From Anaerolineae bacterium (GTDB lineage: Bacteria > Chloroflexota > Anaerolineae > Promineifilales > Promineifilaceae), in contig WFSA01000202.1 in the NCBI GenBank assembly GCA_015486215.1, positions 1-34,605 on the forward strand: a stretch of DNA of 34,605 nt, given 5' to 3'. Numbering within the stretch: position 1 is the stretch's first letter; every line of letters begins with the position of its first letter. Below the pieces are notes generated by a model that saw nothing but the letters and a program-made list of their open reading frames with translations, made no database searches and was not told the origin of the DNA. Positions 16,217 through 23,127 of the stretch are shown piece by piece. Made by a program: the position numbers and the translations under genes.

Positions 16217-16783
16217 CTATGAGAAATATTTTTCATCCTCTGATTCTCTAACTTCTAACTCTCTTTTTACAACTGCTGGTACACCAGCCACCAATGTATT
16301 AGGTGGAACATCTTTGATCACGACAGATCCAGCAGCAACAACGGCTCCTTTGCCTATTGTCACGCCCGGCATAATAGAGCAGTTTGCACCTATCCATGAG
16401 CCATCCTCAATATAGATAGGTTCTGGTGCAAGCGTGCCTGCTCGGCGGAATGCTTCACCTATTTTATGTGCGCCAGTTATCAATGTTGCACGGGAACCAA
16501 TAACGACATGATCTCCCATAATGATAGGAGCGGCCAGATCAAAAAAAATATGGGCACTAATCATACCATACTTGCCAATAGTAAATCTCTCGGTGCCAAT
16601 AATTATTGGCATTCTACAAATGAGTGTGCCGTGCCCAACCTGAAATCCAATCAAACGAAAGACAGTGGCTCGGAAGCGGCCGCCTGTGTATGCAGGAAAT
16701 GGTAGAACTAGTAATCGTGCTAATAACCACCGCCAGCGAATGTTGCCAAACTCTTCTTGGATAAGTTGTTGAAATTTTTGCAT
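16217..16783 (-). CDS. Hexapeptide-repeat acyltransferase
   Basis: A 188-aa WcaF/maltose-O-acetyltransferase-like protein. An N-terminal helix with [20 protein letters not shown] (about 16-37) precedes the beta-helix coils [39 protein letters not shown] (probable catalytic His near 105), [20 protein letters not shown] and [13 protein letters not shown], closing with [13 protein letters not shown]. It is the second of three such enzymes in the cluster, which suggests a heavily acetylated polysaccharide (inference). It follows the polymerase gene by 18 bases. The 3' end is 9 bases from the MITE target duplication. Confidence 0.87.
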   Translation of the reverse strand: MQKFQQLIQEEFGNIRWRWLLARLLVLPFPAYTGGRFRATVFRLIGFQVGHGTLICRMPIIIGTERFTIGKYGMISAHIFFDLAAPIIMGDHVVIGSRATLITGAHKIGEAFRRAGTLAPEPIYIEDGSWIGANCSIMPGVTIGKGAVVAAGSVVIKDVPPNTLVAGVPAVVKRELEVRESEDEKYFS

Positions 16784-16801
16784 TGTGTTTGTCTATCCCG
16801 A

Positions 16802-18361
16802 TCATTCATTAAAAAGGGGAAGTAATCCTGATGGCGGCAGGGGATCTGGTTGCCAAGACCATCGTTTATGTTTTATGGGGATGGGTTGATCAACGATATA
16901 TTCCATCCTGTTTACGAAGCCAAGCATCACGCCTAAATATACCATATTTTGAACATTCCATGACATATCAACATAAGCGTAGATGAAGTGCATGACGATG
17001 TATAAAACGGCCGTTGCCGCAATCGCGCTCATATCATCATGCGGCATACGCCACAAGACGCGGATACCCAGCGTGATAGAGATGCCGACCAAAAACATCA
17101 TAGTAAAGAAGCCGCCAACACCCGTCTTCATCCATACCCATGCGATTGAATTATGGGTAATAAATTCCCACCATACAAAAGTACTAATATCTGGTAAGGT
17201 AACCAACATATAAAACGGCTGCCCGAAACCGATTCCCGTTAATGGTCTTTGGTGAATAGTGTAGTTGGAATTTATATTTTCCAAGTCACGGTACACATTT
17301 GAAGAACGGTCAGCTTCACTTGCATCATCTTCTGCAATGATAGATTTAATCGCCTGAGCAGGAAGCCCAATTGCCCCGCTGCTATTCCAAAAGGCACCCA
17401 AATAGAGTATGCCAACGATCCCGACTATTGGCATAATCACAAAAAAGACCTTGCGGCTTTCTTGGTATAAAAACACAGCCATAAAGGCTAATGCTATAAA
17501 CAAAGCGACAAAAGCAGCACGGCGCTGGGTGGCTAAATAGGTTAAAAAAACGGGTGGGATCATAAAAGGCAAAATAAACCGCTTTGCCCATGATCCTTTG
17601 TAAAGCCATACTGCGGCGGTAAAAACAAACAACGTGTTCATATGAATGGCCGCTGAATGTTCTGTAATGTCCTCTACTAGACTTAAATCTCGTCCTAACT
17701 CAACGAAATAAATATATACTCCCATAAATCCCTCTAAACAGAGGGCGATCATAGCCACCCACATTAAATTGCTTACATGCTCACGTTTGGTAAAGAGATT
17801 GCTGATCAAAATGAGGAGCATCGGCATATAAAATATAGAACGTGCAGACCATAGAGCTGTATTAAGATTCCCCCCTGTGCCAATCCCATAAACCAGGCCA
17901 AAGGCGACGAAGGTGACGAAGGATAAAGTCGGCCAAAATAGATCGCCCTTATAAAATTTTAAGTTGCGCTGCATAAAGGCGCGGCCTAACCATGAAGCAA
18001 AGGTGAGGGTTAGATAAAACTCTAAAGGGCTGAAAATTACTGCATTATGCAGGAAAAGGAGGGTTTCGTTGCTGGAGAAGTTTTTGTTGAATGGGTACCA
18101 TGGCATCATCACAAAGTCGCCGGCAAGGGAAAAAAAGACTATTAGATAAATACCGTAACGCGGTTCATATATGATGACAATGATACCAATCAAATATAGT
18201 AGCCAACTGATGGTCGAGAAGCTGGCGGTAAAGAGGTACATAGCCAATCCGACAACGGCCGTTACCCCCATCAATACCACAAACCATAACAGCCAAACAA
18301 TGTCAGATCGTGTTTTTTGCGAAGGTGCATTTTTCAAACTGCTATTCGTAGCAAATGTCAT
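16802..18361 (-). CDS. O-antigen ligase/Wzy-like polymerase
   Basis: An integral membrane protein of 519 aa with about eleven hydrophobic segments from residue 24 onward. They include LLWFVVLMGVTAVVGLAMYLF, WLLYLIGIIVIIYEPRYGIYL and, late, a large outer loop containing RSSNVYRDLENINSNYTIHQ and RPLTGIGFGQPF followed by ITHNSIAWVWMKTG. The PLTGIGFG...HNS pattern is the signature of the Wzy_C (O-antigen ligase) superfamily. It would polymerise or ligate repeat units on the outer face of the membrane. The start is ATG 18361, not the TTG three bases before, because the ATG overlaps the stop of the preceding 47-aa gene (TGATG). Confidence 0.87.
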   Translation of the reverse strand: MTFATNSSLKNAPSQKTRSDIVWLLWFVVLMGVTAVVGLAMYLFTASFSTISWLLYLIGIIVIIYEPRYGIYLIVFFSLAGDFVMMPWYPFNKNFSSNETLLFLHNAVIFSPLEFYLTLTFASWLGRAFMQRNLKFYKGDLFWPTLSFVTFVAFGLVYGIGTGGNLNTALWSARSIFYMPMLLILISNLFTKREHVSNLMWVAMIALCLEGFMGVYIYFVELGRDLSLVEDITEHSAAIHMNTLFVFTAAVWLYKGSWAKRFILPFMIPPVFLTYLATQRRAAFVALFIALAFMAVFLYQESRKVFFVIMPIVGIVGILYLGAFWNSSGAIGLPAQAIKSIIAEDDASEADRSSNVYRDLENINSNYTIHQRPLTGIGFGQPFYMLVTLPDISTFVWWEFITHNSIAWVWMKTGVGGFFTMMFLVGISITLGIRVLWRMPHDDMSAIAATAVLYIVMHFIYAYVDMSWNVQNMVYLGVMLGFVNRMEYIVDQPIPIKHKRWSWQPDPLPPSGLLPLFNE

Positions 18362-18504
18362 CAAAACGCTCGTCTAAGAAAATAAAAGGAGAGGATTACC
18401 GCCACGACTCCGCCCACTACGAATATCCGCAGAGCGGGTGGCTGCCGCCATAATAGTATACCCAGTATAAATGTGATGCCTAAAAAGCCAAGCCAAATAG
18501 TCAT
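18361..18504 (-). CDS. 47-aa two-helix membrane peptide
   Basis: A short gene that starts MTIWLGFLGITFILGILLW and ends VVAVILSFYFLRRAF. It has two hydrophobic segments (about 4-18 and 27-42) separated by RQPPALR, with an Arg-rich C-terminus placed inside by the positive-inside rule. It begins 10 bases after the stop of the CpsD-like gene, and its TGA overlaps the ATG of the polymerase gene by one base, filling an otherwise odd 150-base gap. I see no Shine-Dalgarno sequence, so it may be translated by coupling. The function is unknown. It could assist the polymerase or be the vestige of a larger Wzz-like protein. Confidence 0.6.
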   Translation of the reverse strand: MTIWLGFLGITFILGILLWRQPPALRIFVVGGVVAVILSFYFLRRAF

Positions 18505-18514
18505 TATATTGCGA

Positions 18515-19237
18515 TTAATGTTGGGGAATAAGCTGTAACAATGCGGATGGTGTGTGTAAATGCACCTGATTCATAATAACGCCTATGATAGAGAGATGAT
18601 CGATACTATCTAGGGAGGTTTGTGCGTCTCCAAGCTGGGTTGCACCTTGATGTATAATCAAACAGGCATCATCGCTTAATGATGCTAAGGGGATGACATC
18701 GCTACATGTGGAAATAGCGGGAATATCAAGCAGTATATGGTCAAATTTCTGCTCCAATTGATTAATCATCTCTTTTAGGCGTGAGCTTCGGGAAAGTATA
18801 GATCGCTTTTCTATATCCATATCCCCAGCAGGCAATAATGCCAAATTGGGGAATTCTGTCTGGACAAGTGCATCTTCTAGCGGGGTATCGTCAATTAAAA
18901 CGGCCGCTGCTCCCCCTTTCTCTGACAGCGAGGCAAATATCTCTGACGGCCGTTGCCAATTCAACTCCACAATACAGACAGTCACCTCCATATCATGCGC
19001 CATTGTCGCCGCCAATGCTTGCGTCAAGTAAGAGACCCCTTCTTGCTCTAGCGAAGCCACCATAGACAATCGTGCAGGGAATGGCTTATTACGGGCGGCA
19101 TGTGCCACCATGCGCCGGAATGGAGCGATGGCTTCAATAGGAAAGGATATAATCTGCGTGCCATCCTGCGCAGTCAACACAATTGCAGGAAGGGTGTCCT
19201 CATTTTTTTGCTTTCTAAAACGTTGCCATATTTTCAT
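18515..19237 (-). CDS. Degenerate CpsD/BY-kinase-like P-loop protein
   Basis: A 240-aa protein whose order of elements follows the bacterial tyrosine kinase / CpsD ATPases. The Walker A position reads ASLEQEGVSY (61-70) where relatives have a GEGKS-type loop, so the essential Lys is replaced by Val. The Walker A' position reads IVELNWQRP (89-97) in place of the usual Asp-containing IDADLRRP. Walker B (DHILLDIPA, 166-174) is intact. No C-terminal Tyr cluster is present. The protein is therefore probably unable to hydrolyse ATP normally and may be a structural or regulatory partner of the Wzx/Wzy export machinery. It lies 14 bases after wzx and 10 bases before the small membrane gene. Confidence 0.75.
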   Translation of the reverse strand: MKIWQRFRKQKNEDTLPAIVLTAQDGTQIISFPIEAIAPFRRMVAHAARNKPFPARLSMVASLEQEGVSYLTQALAATMAHDMEVTVCIVELNWQRPSEIFASLSEKGGAAAVLIDDTPLEDALVQTEFPNLALLPAGDMDIEKRSILSRSSRLKEMINQLEQKFDHILLDIPAISTCSDVIPLASLSDDACLIIHQGATQLGDAQTSLDSIDHLSIIGVIMNQVHLHTPSALLQLIPQH

Positions 19238-19251
19238 CGTTTCTCTTTTTT

Positions 19252-20760
19252 CTATCCAGCCGATTCTGTTTCACGCCTGAGTACTCGATTCAAAATCCGC
19301 TCGGCCACCCCGCGAAGCAAAAGCAAATCTTCTTGAGGGATAACCCGCAGAAGAAGAATCATCGCTATATAAACAATGCCGCCAACTATAATGGGAACGG
19401 CAATAAATATGTCTTGCAAAAACCAAACGGCCGTTACCATCACCAAGCCGGCAATAAATATGCGTACAGTCGTCCACACATTCGACCATCCCAGCAACCC
19501 TTTGGGCAGCACGTACAAACCAGCGATCATCATTCCGCCTTCTGTGATAATAAAAGCCAATGATCCGCCAATCGCGCCATTGCCAAATGCTTCTTGACAC
19601 CATGGAACTAGCAGTAAGTCCAATGGAATCGTTGCTGCGGTTGCCACGGCCATAATGATGGTCAATATCTTTTGTCGGTCAACTGAAATAATAAAGCTCC
19701 CCAACAGCATATTTTGATATGTCAAGATAAGAACGATTCCCATCACTGATAAGACAGGGCCGCTATTGATTAGTTCATCCCCAAAAAGCAATAGAACGAC
19801 AGGAGTAGCGATAACCATCACCCCTAACCCTATGGGGACACTAAGCAGCATCAAAAAATCGAAGCTCTTACCCATCATATTGCTCAATACACTTTGATCA
19901 TTTTCTCCATTATCTTCACTGCTGTCGGCATGTAATCGTGTTAAAGCGGGGAAGACGGCCGTCATAAAAATAGAAGGGATGAACATAAGTGTGGCAAACA
20001 GCCCGTCAGCCGCACCATACCACCCTACAACTTCTTCTTCAGCAAGTAACGAGATAATCACAATATCAAGTTGTATGTAAACAACTGCAAAAACAGAAAC
20101 TAAAAAGTAGGGGAAACTTTCTCGTATAATTTTTTTGGTCACCTGCCAATCAAATTTAATATGAATGGGATGCAATCTCTTCAAATATGCTCTTTGAATA
20201 AACAGTCCAATAATGCTTGAAGTCACCACAACAGCACTGATAACGAGTATCCCCTTACCTAAAAACAGCAAGACCAAACCAACCACAGTCAGAAATGTCT
20301 TACTGATAATATCGGACAACGAGACATATTCCATGCGCTCTAACCCTTCTAATGCGGCTCGGCTGGTGCCAGTTAATAGTAAGAAGAATCCAGAAATCCC
20401 TATGATGAAGATCACAGTGACTGTTTCGACTTCATACCCGGCAAATTGAACATACAGAGCAACAAAACCGAATGTTAAGGAAAAAATGACGGCGCGGAAT
20501 ATAAGAATAGCTCCGTATACCTCTGATAATTTCTCTGGACGACGGGCAACTGCTTTGACCAGATAGGTATCCATACCAAAAGTGGCGAATACTCCTGCCA
20601 TAGCCCAAATAGAGTTGGCTAAATGAAATTGCCCAACGGCAGTCGCGCCCAATATACGCGGCAAATAGACCATCAAGGCGAGTGTCAAACTCCATGTGAT
20701 TAGTTGAGATGCCATTAGCACAGTGGCATTCTTGGCAATTGTTTTTCCAGTTCCATTCAT
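19252..20760 (-). CDS. Wzx-like polysaccharide flippase
   Basis: A 502-aa membrane protein of the polysaccharide transporter group (MOP/MVF superfamily). Its roughly 14 hydrophobic helices begin at LMASQLITWSLTLALMVYL (about 15-33). The N-terminal signature RILGATAVGQFHLANSIWAM is typical for the family: a loop with G-AVGQ-F, as in Wzx and RfbX proteins. It flips lipid-linked repeat units across the membrane before Wzy polymerises them. The long loop around DSSEDNGENDQSVLSNMMG separates the two bundles. ATG at 20760 is followed by a second in-frame possibility only far inside. It starts 176 bases downstream of the PlsC-like gene. That gap carries a small palindrome (20862-20925) and may hold a promoter I cannot define. 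Confidence 0.9.
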   Translation of the reverse strand: MNGTGKTIAKNATVLMASQLITWSLTLALMVYLPRILGATAVGQFHLANSIWAMAGVFATFGMDTYLVKAVARRPEKLSEVYGAILIFRAVIFSLTFGFVALYVQFAGYEVETVTVIFIIGISGFFLLLTGTSRAALEGLERMEYVSLSDIISKTFLTVVGLVLLFLGKGILVISAVVVTSSIIGLFIQRAYLKRLHPIHIKFDWQVTKKIIRESFPYFLVSVFAVVYIQLDIVIISLLAEEEVVGWYGAADGLFATLMFIPSIFMTAVFPALTRLHADSSEDNGENDQSVLSNMMGKSFDFLMLLSVPIGLGVMVIATPVVLLLFGDELINSGPVLSVMGIVLILTYQNMLLGSFIISVDRQKILTIIMAVATAATIPLDLLLVPWCQEAFGNGAIGGSLAFIITEGGMMIAGLYVLPKGLLGWSNVWTTVRIFIAGLVMVTAVWFLQDIFIAVPIIVGGIVYIAMILLLRVIPQEDLLLLRGVAERILNRVLRRETESAG

Positions 20761-20861
20761 GTGAAAATTCTCTTTTATTGCGAGGGCGCAAAAGCATGCG
20801 TTTATGGGGGGGGAAAATCATCTAGCAGAGTGCCGAAGAAGGCTAAAACGGGGTGCAGATG

Positions 20862-20925
20862 ATGCAGACATTTAGGATAAATTCAGATTTTCTTCTGATA
20901 ATTTGTCTTCAAAAATCTGCATCCC
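20862..20925. repeat. Palindromic intergenic sequence
   Basis: GATGCAGA near 20862 and TCTGCATC near 20918 bracket AT-rich inner arms (CAGATTTTC and related). It is located between the PlsC-like and wzx genes. There are no flanking duplications and no ORF. It could be a small MITE remnant. Confidence 0.4.
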
Positions 20926-20936
20926 TAAATCTTTAT

Positions 20937-21641
20937 CTATTTACGCAACATATATTTAATTAATTGTCTCAGTACAATATCATACTCATCCAAAGTGAGA
21001 TTGTGTACGTCATTTTGTACCGTGTCTAACTCTTGTTCTATGCGCTGCTGTATTGTTTTGGTCAAAGCACGCGCCATAGGCACATCATTATCAAAGTGGA
21101 GCGGCTCGCCAATGCGTACATAGGCGTTAGGCTGCTTGTTGAAGAACAGATCATAATGGATAGCTGTTGGTAAAATTGTGATCTGTTTTACTAAACGGGC
21201 GATTTGTGCTGCGCCGGGCTGGGCTATAATCGGGCGTTCAGAACTACGTGTAAATGTCCCTTGTGGAAATATCACCATACACCGATTCGATTGCTCTTTT
21301 AGCAATGTTGAAGCATATTTCAATGTGCGGCCAACGGCGAAGGCATCCCCATCTTCTTCTACACTAAAAACGCCGTGCTTACGCATAAACGGCCGTTTGC
21401 CCATCATCTCCGCATTTGCCATCATGTAATAGTCTAATCCCAACAACTCTTCGACCAAAAATAGCGAAATCTCAATATCCAACCAACCAGGATGGTTAAC
21501 AACCATCAAAATAGGACGAGAACTGTCCAATTTCTTCTCTGGAAACCGCACCCGTATTTCATCCAAATACCACGATAACGTATATTTAGCCTTTATTCTG
21601 CCAACTTTTACACCAAATGGTGTCCTCTCTGTCTTGATCAT
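20937..21641 (-). CDS. PlsC-type acyltransferase
   Basis: A 234-aa member of the glycerol-3-phosphate/lysophosphatidate acyltransferase superfamily. Motif I VVNHPGWLDIEI carries the catalytic His and Asp (NHxxxxD type, about residues 48-55), motif III is VIFPQGTFTRSS (about 121-132), and LPTAIHYDL follows as motif IV. The FPQGT form is close to the FPEGT of 1-acyl-sn-glycerol-3-phosphate acyltransferases, but Gln replaces Glu. It transfers acyl groups at the inner membrane surface. The acceptor could be a lysophospholipid or a lipid-anchored glycan intermediate. It is the first gene of the minus-strand exopolysaccharide region. A degenerate MITE pair lies just upstream. Confidence 0.85.
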   Translation of the reverse strand: MIKTERTPFGVKVGRIKAKYTLSWYLDEIRVRFPEKKLDSSRPILMVVNHPGWLDIEISLFLVEELLGLDYYMMANAEMMGKRPFMRKHGVFSVEEDGDAFAVGRTLKYASTLLKEQSNRCMVIFPQGTFTRSSERPIIAQPGAAQIARLVKQITILPTAIHYDLFFNKQPNAYVRIGEPLHFDNDVPMARALTKTIQQRIEQELDTVQNDVHNLTLDEYDIVLRQLIKYMLRK

Positions 21642-21684
21642 TCTTTCTCTTTTATGATGGATAGCGGCGAAAAATGAAGTTCAG

Positions 21685-21904
21685 TCCTCAGTGTGACTAC
21701 AGCAGATCATAAAAATGAACGAATGTTTTCTCAACTGCGCATCCGTTCATTTCTTTCACCCGTTGTTGTCACTCCAAAATATTGAAAAGTTAATATCTTC
21801 TCAATAAATCGTGGACAAGACTTGACAAATTTCGTCAGCACTTTATTTTACACGAGTATCATTAGGAAAATTTGTCAAGTCTCCCCAGAATACTGAGAAG
21901 ACAC
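21685..21904. mobile_element. Degenerate A-like plus family B MITE-like pair
   Basis: 21685-21792 contains an A-like palindrome (arms AAAATGAACGAATG and CATCCGTTCATTT). 21793-21904 is a 112-bp family B copy starting ATATCTTCTCAATAAATCG and ending GAATACTGAGAAGACAC, with two substitutions at the ends. I find no target duplication, so this is probably an old insertion. The same A-like/B association occurs at 15978-16200 but in the opposite order. Confidence 0.65.
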
Positions 21905-21946
21905 CTTTTTTATTTGCGCTAATCTGCGAAATCTGCGGAAAATACG

Positions 21947-22681
21947 CTAAAAATCAGCGTCCCCAAAACCAAACGGATCATCCGTACCAGCGAATAGTTT
22001 CTCCAAACTGTCCCGTTCGCGGGTTTCGATAATTTGCAGGAAGGTTTGGGCATCCTTCCCCATATGTTGGAACGCGCTCAAGCCGCCCTCAAAGAAAGTT
22101 TGCACCTCAGCCCATGTTGACCAACGGGTGAAACCGCGTGCCAGCCGCAAACTAAAATTGATGAAAGGGATATTTGCCAGTTGGTTGACTCCATCCCCCA
22201 CTTGCATAATGAGATCGATTTGGCGGCTGCGTTCCTCCTGATTGTCGCAGAGGCGGTACGCTTGGGCGTAGAGCGGCACAGTGATGCGCTCTTTTACGCC
22301 AAGTTGGTGGATGAGAGTATCGATGAGAGTTTGATCGAGAACGGCCGTTAATTGATTCAATACATTCACATTATCCAGAGTTTCGCGTACCAGATTAGGC
22401 ATCACCCCTTCCAGCGCATTATAAATCTGCTCTAAATCTTGATCGCGCTGACTGAAATCCTGTGGGGCGTAGATGCCGTAACGGAAAAATTCGGCGGCAG
22501 GGTTGTAACGGGGATCGGCTAATAAGTCGGCATAGGTGCGCGAGAGACGGTCGCTCTGCCATGCGCGTAATAGCAATAAGTCGGGAAGCAATTCGTTCTG
22601 CACCGTTTGCCGCTCTCCCAATTTCCCTTGTCGTAACGGTTTTAACAGATGGAGTGTCTGTCGAAGTCTGTTTCTCATCAT
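21947..22681 (-). CDS. FFLEELY-like motif protein
   Basis: A 244-aa, mainly helical cytoplasmic protein. The segment DPRYNPAAEFFRYGIYAPQDFSQRD, read as AAEFFRYGIY then PQDFSQRD, resembles the hallmark of the FFLEELY-motif proteins, with FFRYGIY in place of FFLEELY. This is a similarity by memory of the motif, not a database result. The biochemical function of that group is unknown. The start is taken at the ATG-ATG pair (22681) rather than an upstream TTG at 22708, since the N-terminus MMRNRLRQTLHLL looks natural, but no ribosome site is visible. The last codons and TAG lie in a CGCTAA/AATCAGCG repeat (21912-21955), so the C-terminus may have been reset by a repeat. It is divergently oriented to mutS. 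Confidence 0.72.
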   Translation of the reverse strand: MMRNRLRQTLHLLKPLRQGKLGERQTVQNELLPDLLLLRAWQSDRLSRTYADLLADPRYNPAAEFFRYGIYAPQDFSQRDQDLEQIYNALEGVMPNLVRETLDNVNVLNQLTAVLDQTLIDTLIHQLGVKERITVPLYAQAYRLCDNQEERSRQIDLIMQVGDGVNQLANIPFINFSLRLARGFTRWSTWAEVQTFFEGGLSAFQHMGKDAQTFLQIIETRERDSLEKLFAGTDDPFGFGDADF

Positions 22682-22791
22682 GTGGGTATTTTCGCAGAAT
22701 TGGGACAATTTTCAAGACATCTGTGCAATCTGTCAATTACATACAGGACGGGACAAGGAACGATCAATTGACAATTGACAATTTTTCTTAA

Positions 22792-22919
22792 GGCTTGCAG
22801 TATCTTCTCAATGAATCGTGGACAAGACTTGACAAATGTCATCGGCACTTTAGTTTACGCGAGTACCATTAGGAAAATTTGTCAAACCTCCCCAGAATAC
22901 TGAGAAGATACGGCTTGCA
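22792..22919. mobile_element. MITE-like element, family B, with 8-bp target duplication
   Basis: The body 22800-22911 is 112 bp, running from GTATCTTCTCAATGAATCG to GAATACTGAGAAGATAC, with perfect 11-base ends. GGCTTGCA flanks both sides (22792-22799 and 22912-22919); a ninth base, G, also matches but is shared with the element end. This is the cleanest full-length family B copy. 119 bases lie between it and the start of the FFLEELY-like gene at 22681. Confidence 0.9.
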
Positions 22920-22925
22920 GATATA

Positions 22926-23061
22926 AAATTATGGTAACTACTCAGCCATTATCCAAATTAACCACAAAGACACGAAAAACACGAAGTTCTTTAAGGTTTT
23001 CTTTGTGATCTTTGCTTCTTTGTGATGAAACGAGTGATAGGCTGAGTAGTTACAAATTATG
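22926..23061. mobile_element. MITE-like element, family C, with 8-bp target duplication
   Basis: The body 22934-23053 is 120 bp with ends GTAACTACTCAGCC and GGCTGAGTAGTTAC. AAATTATG flanks both sides (22926-22933 and 23054-23061). It is 14 bases from the family B copy and only 75 bases before the mutS start, so the mutS promoter lies next to or inside it. Confidence 0.9.
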
Positions 23062-23127
23062 ATACAATAGCCGCGAATTACGACATGGTTTATATGCAAT
23101 ACAATGATTGTCAGGAGACCCCGCCCA

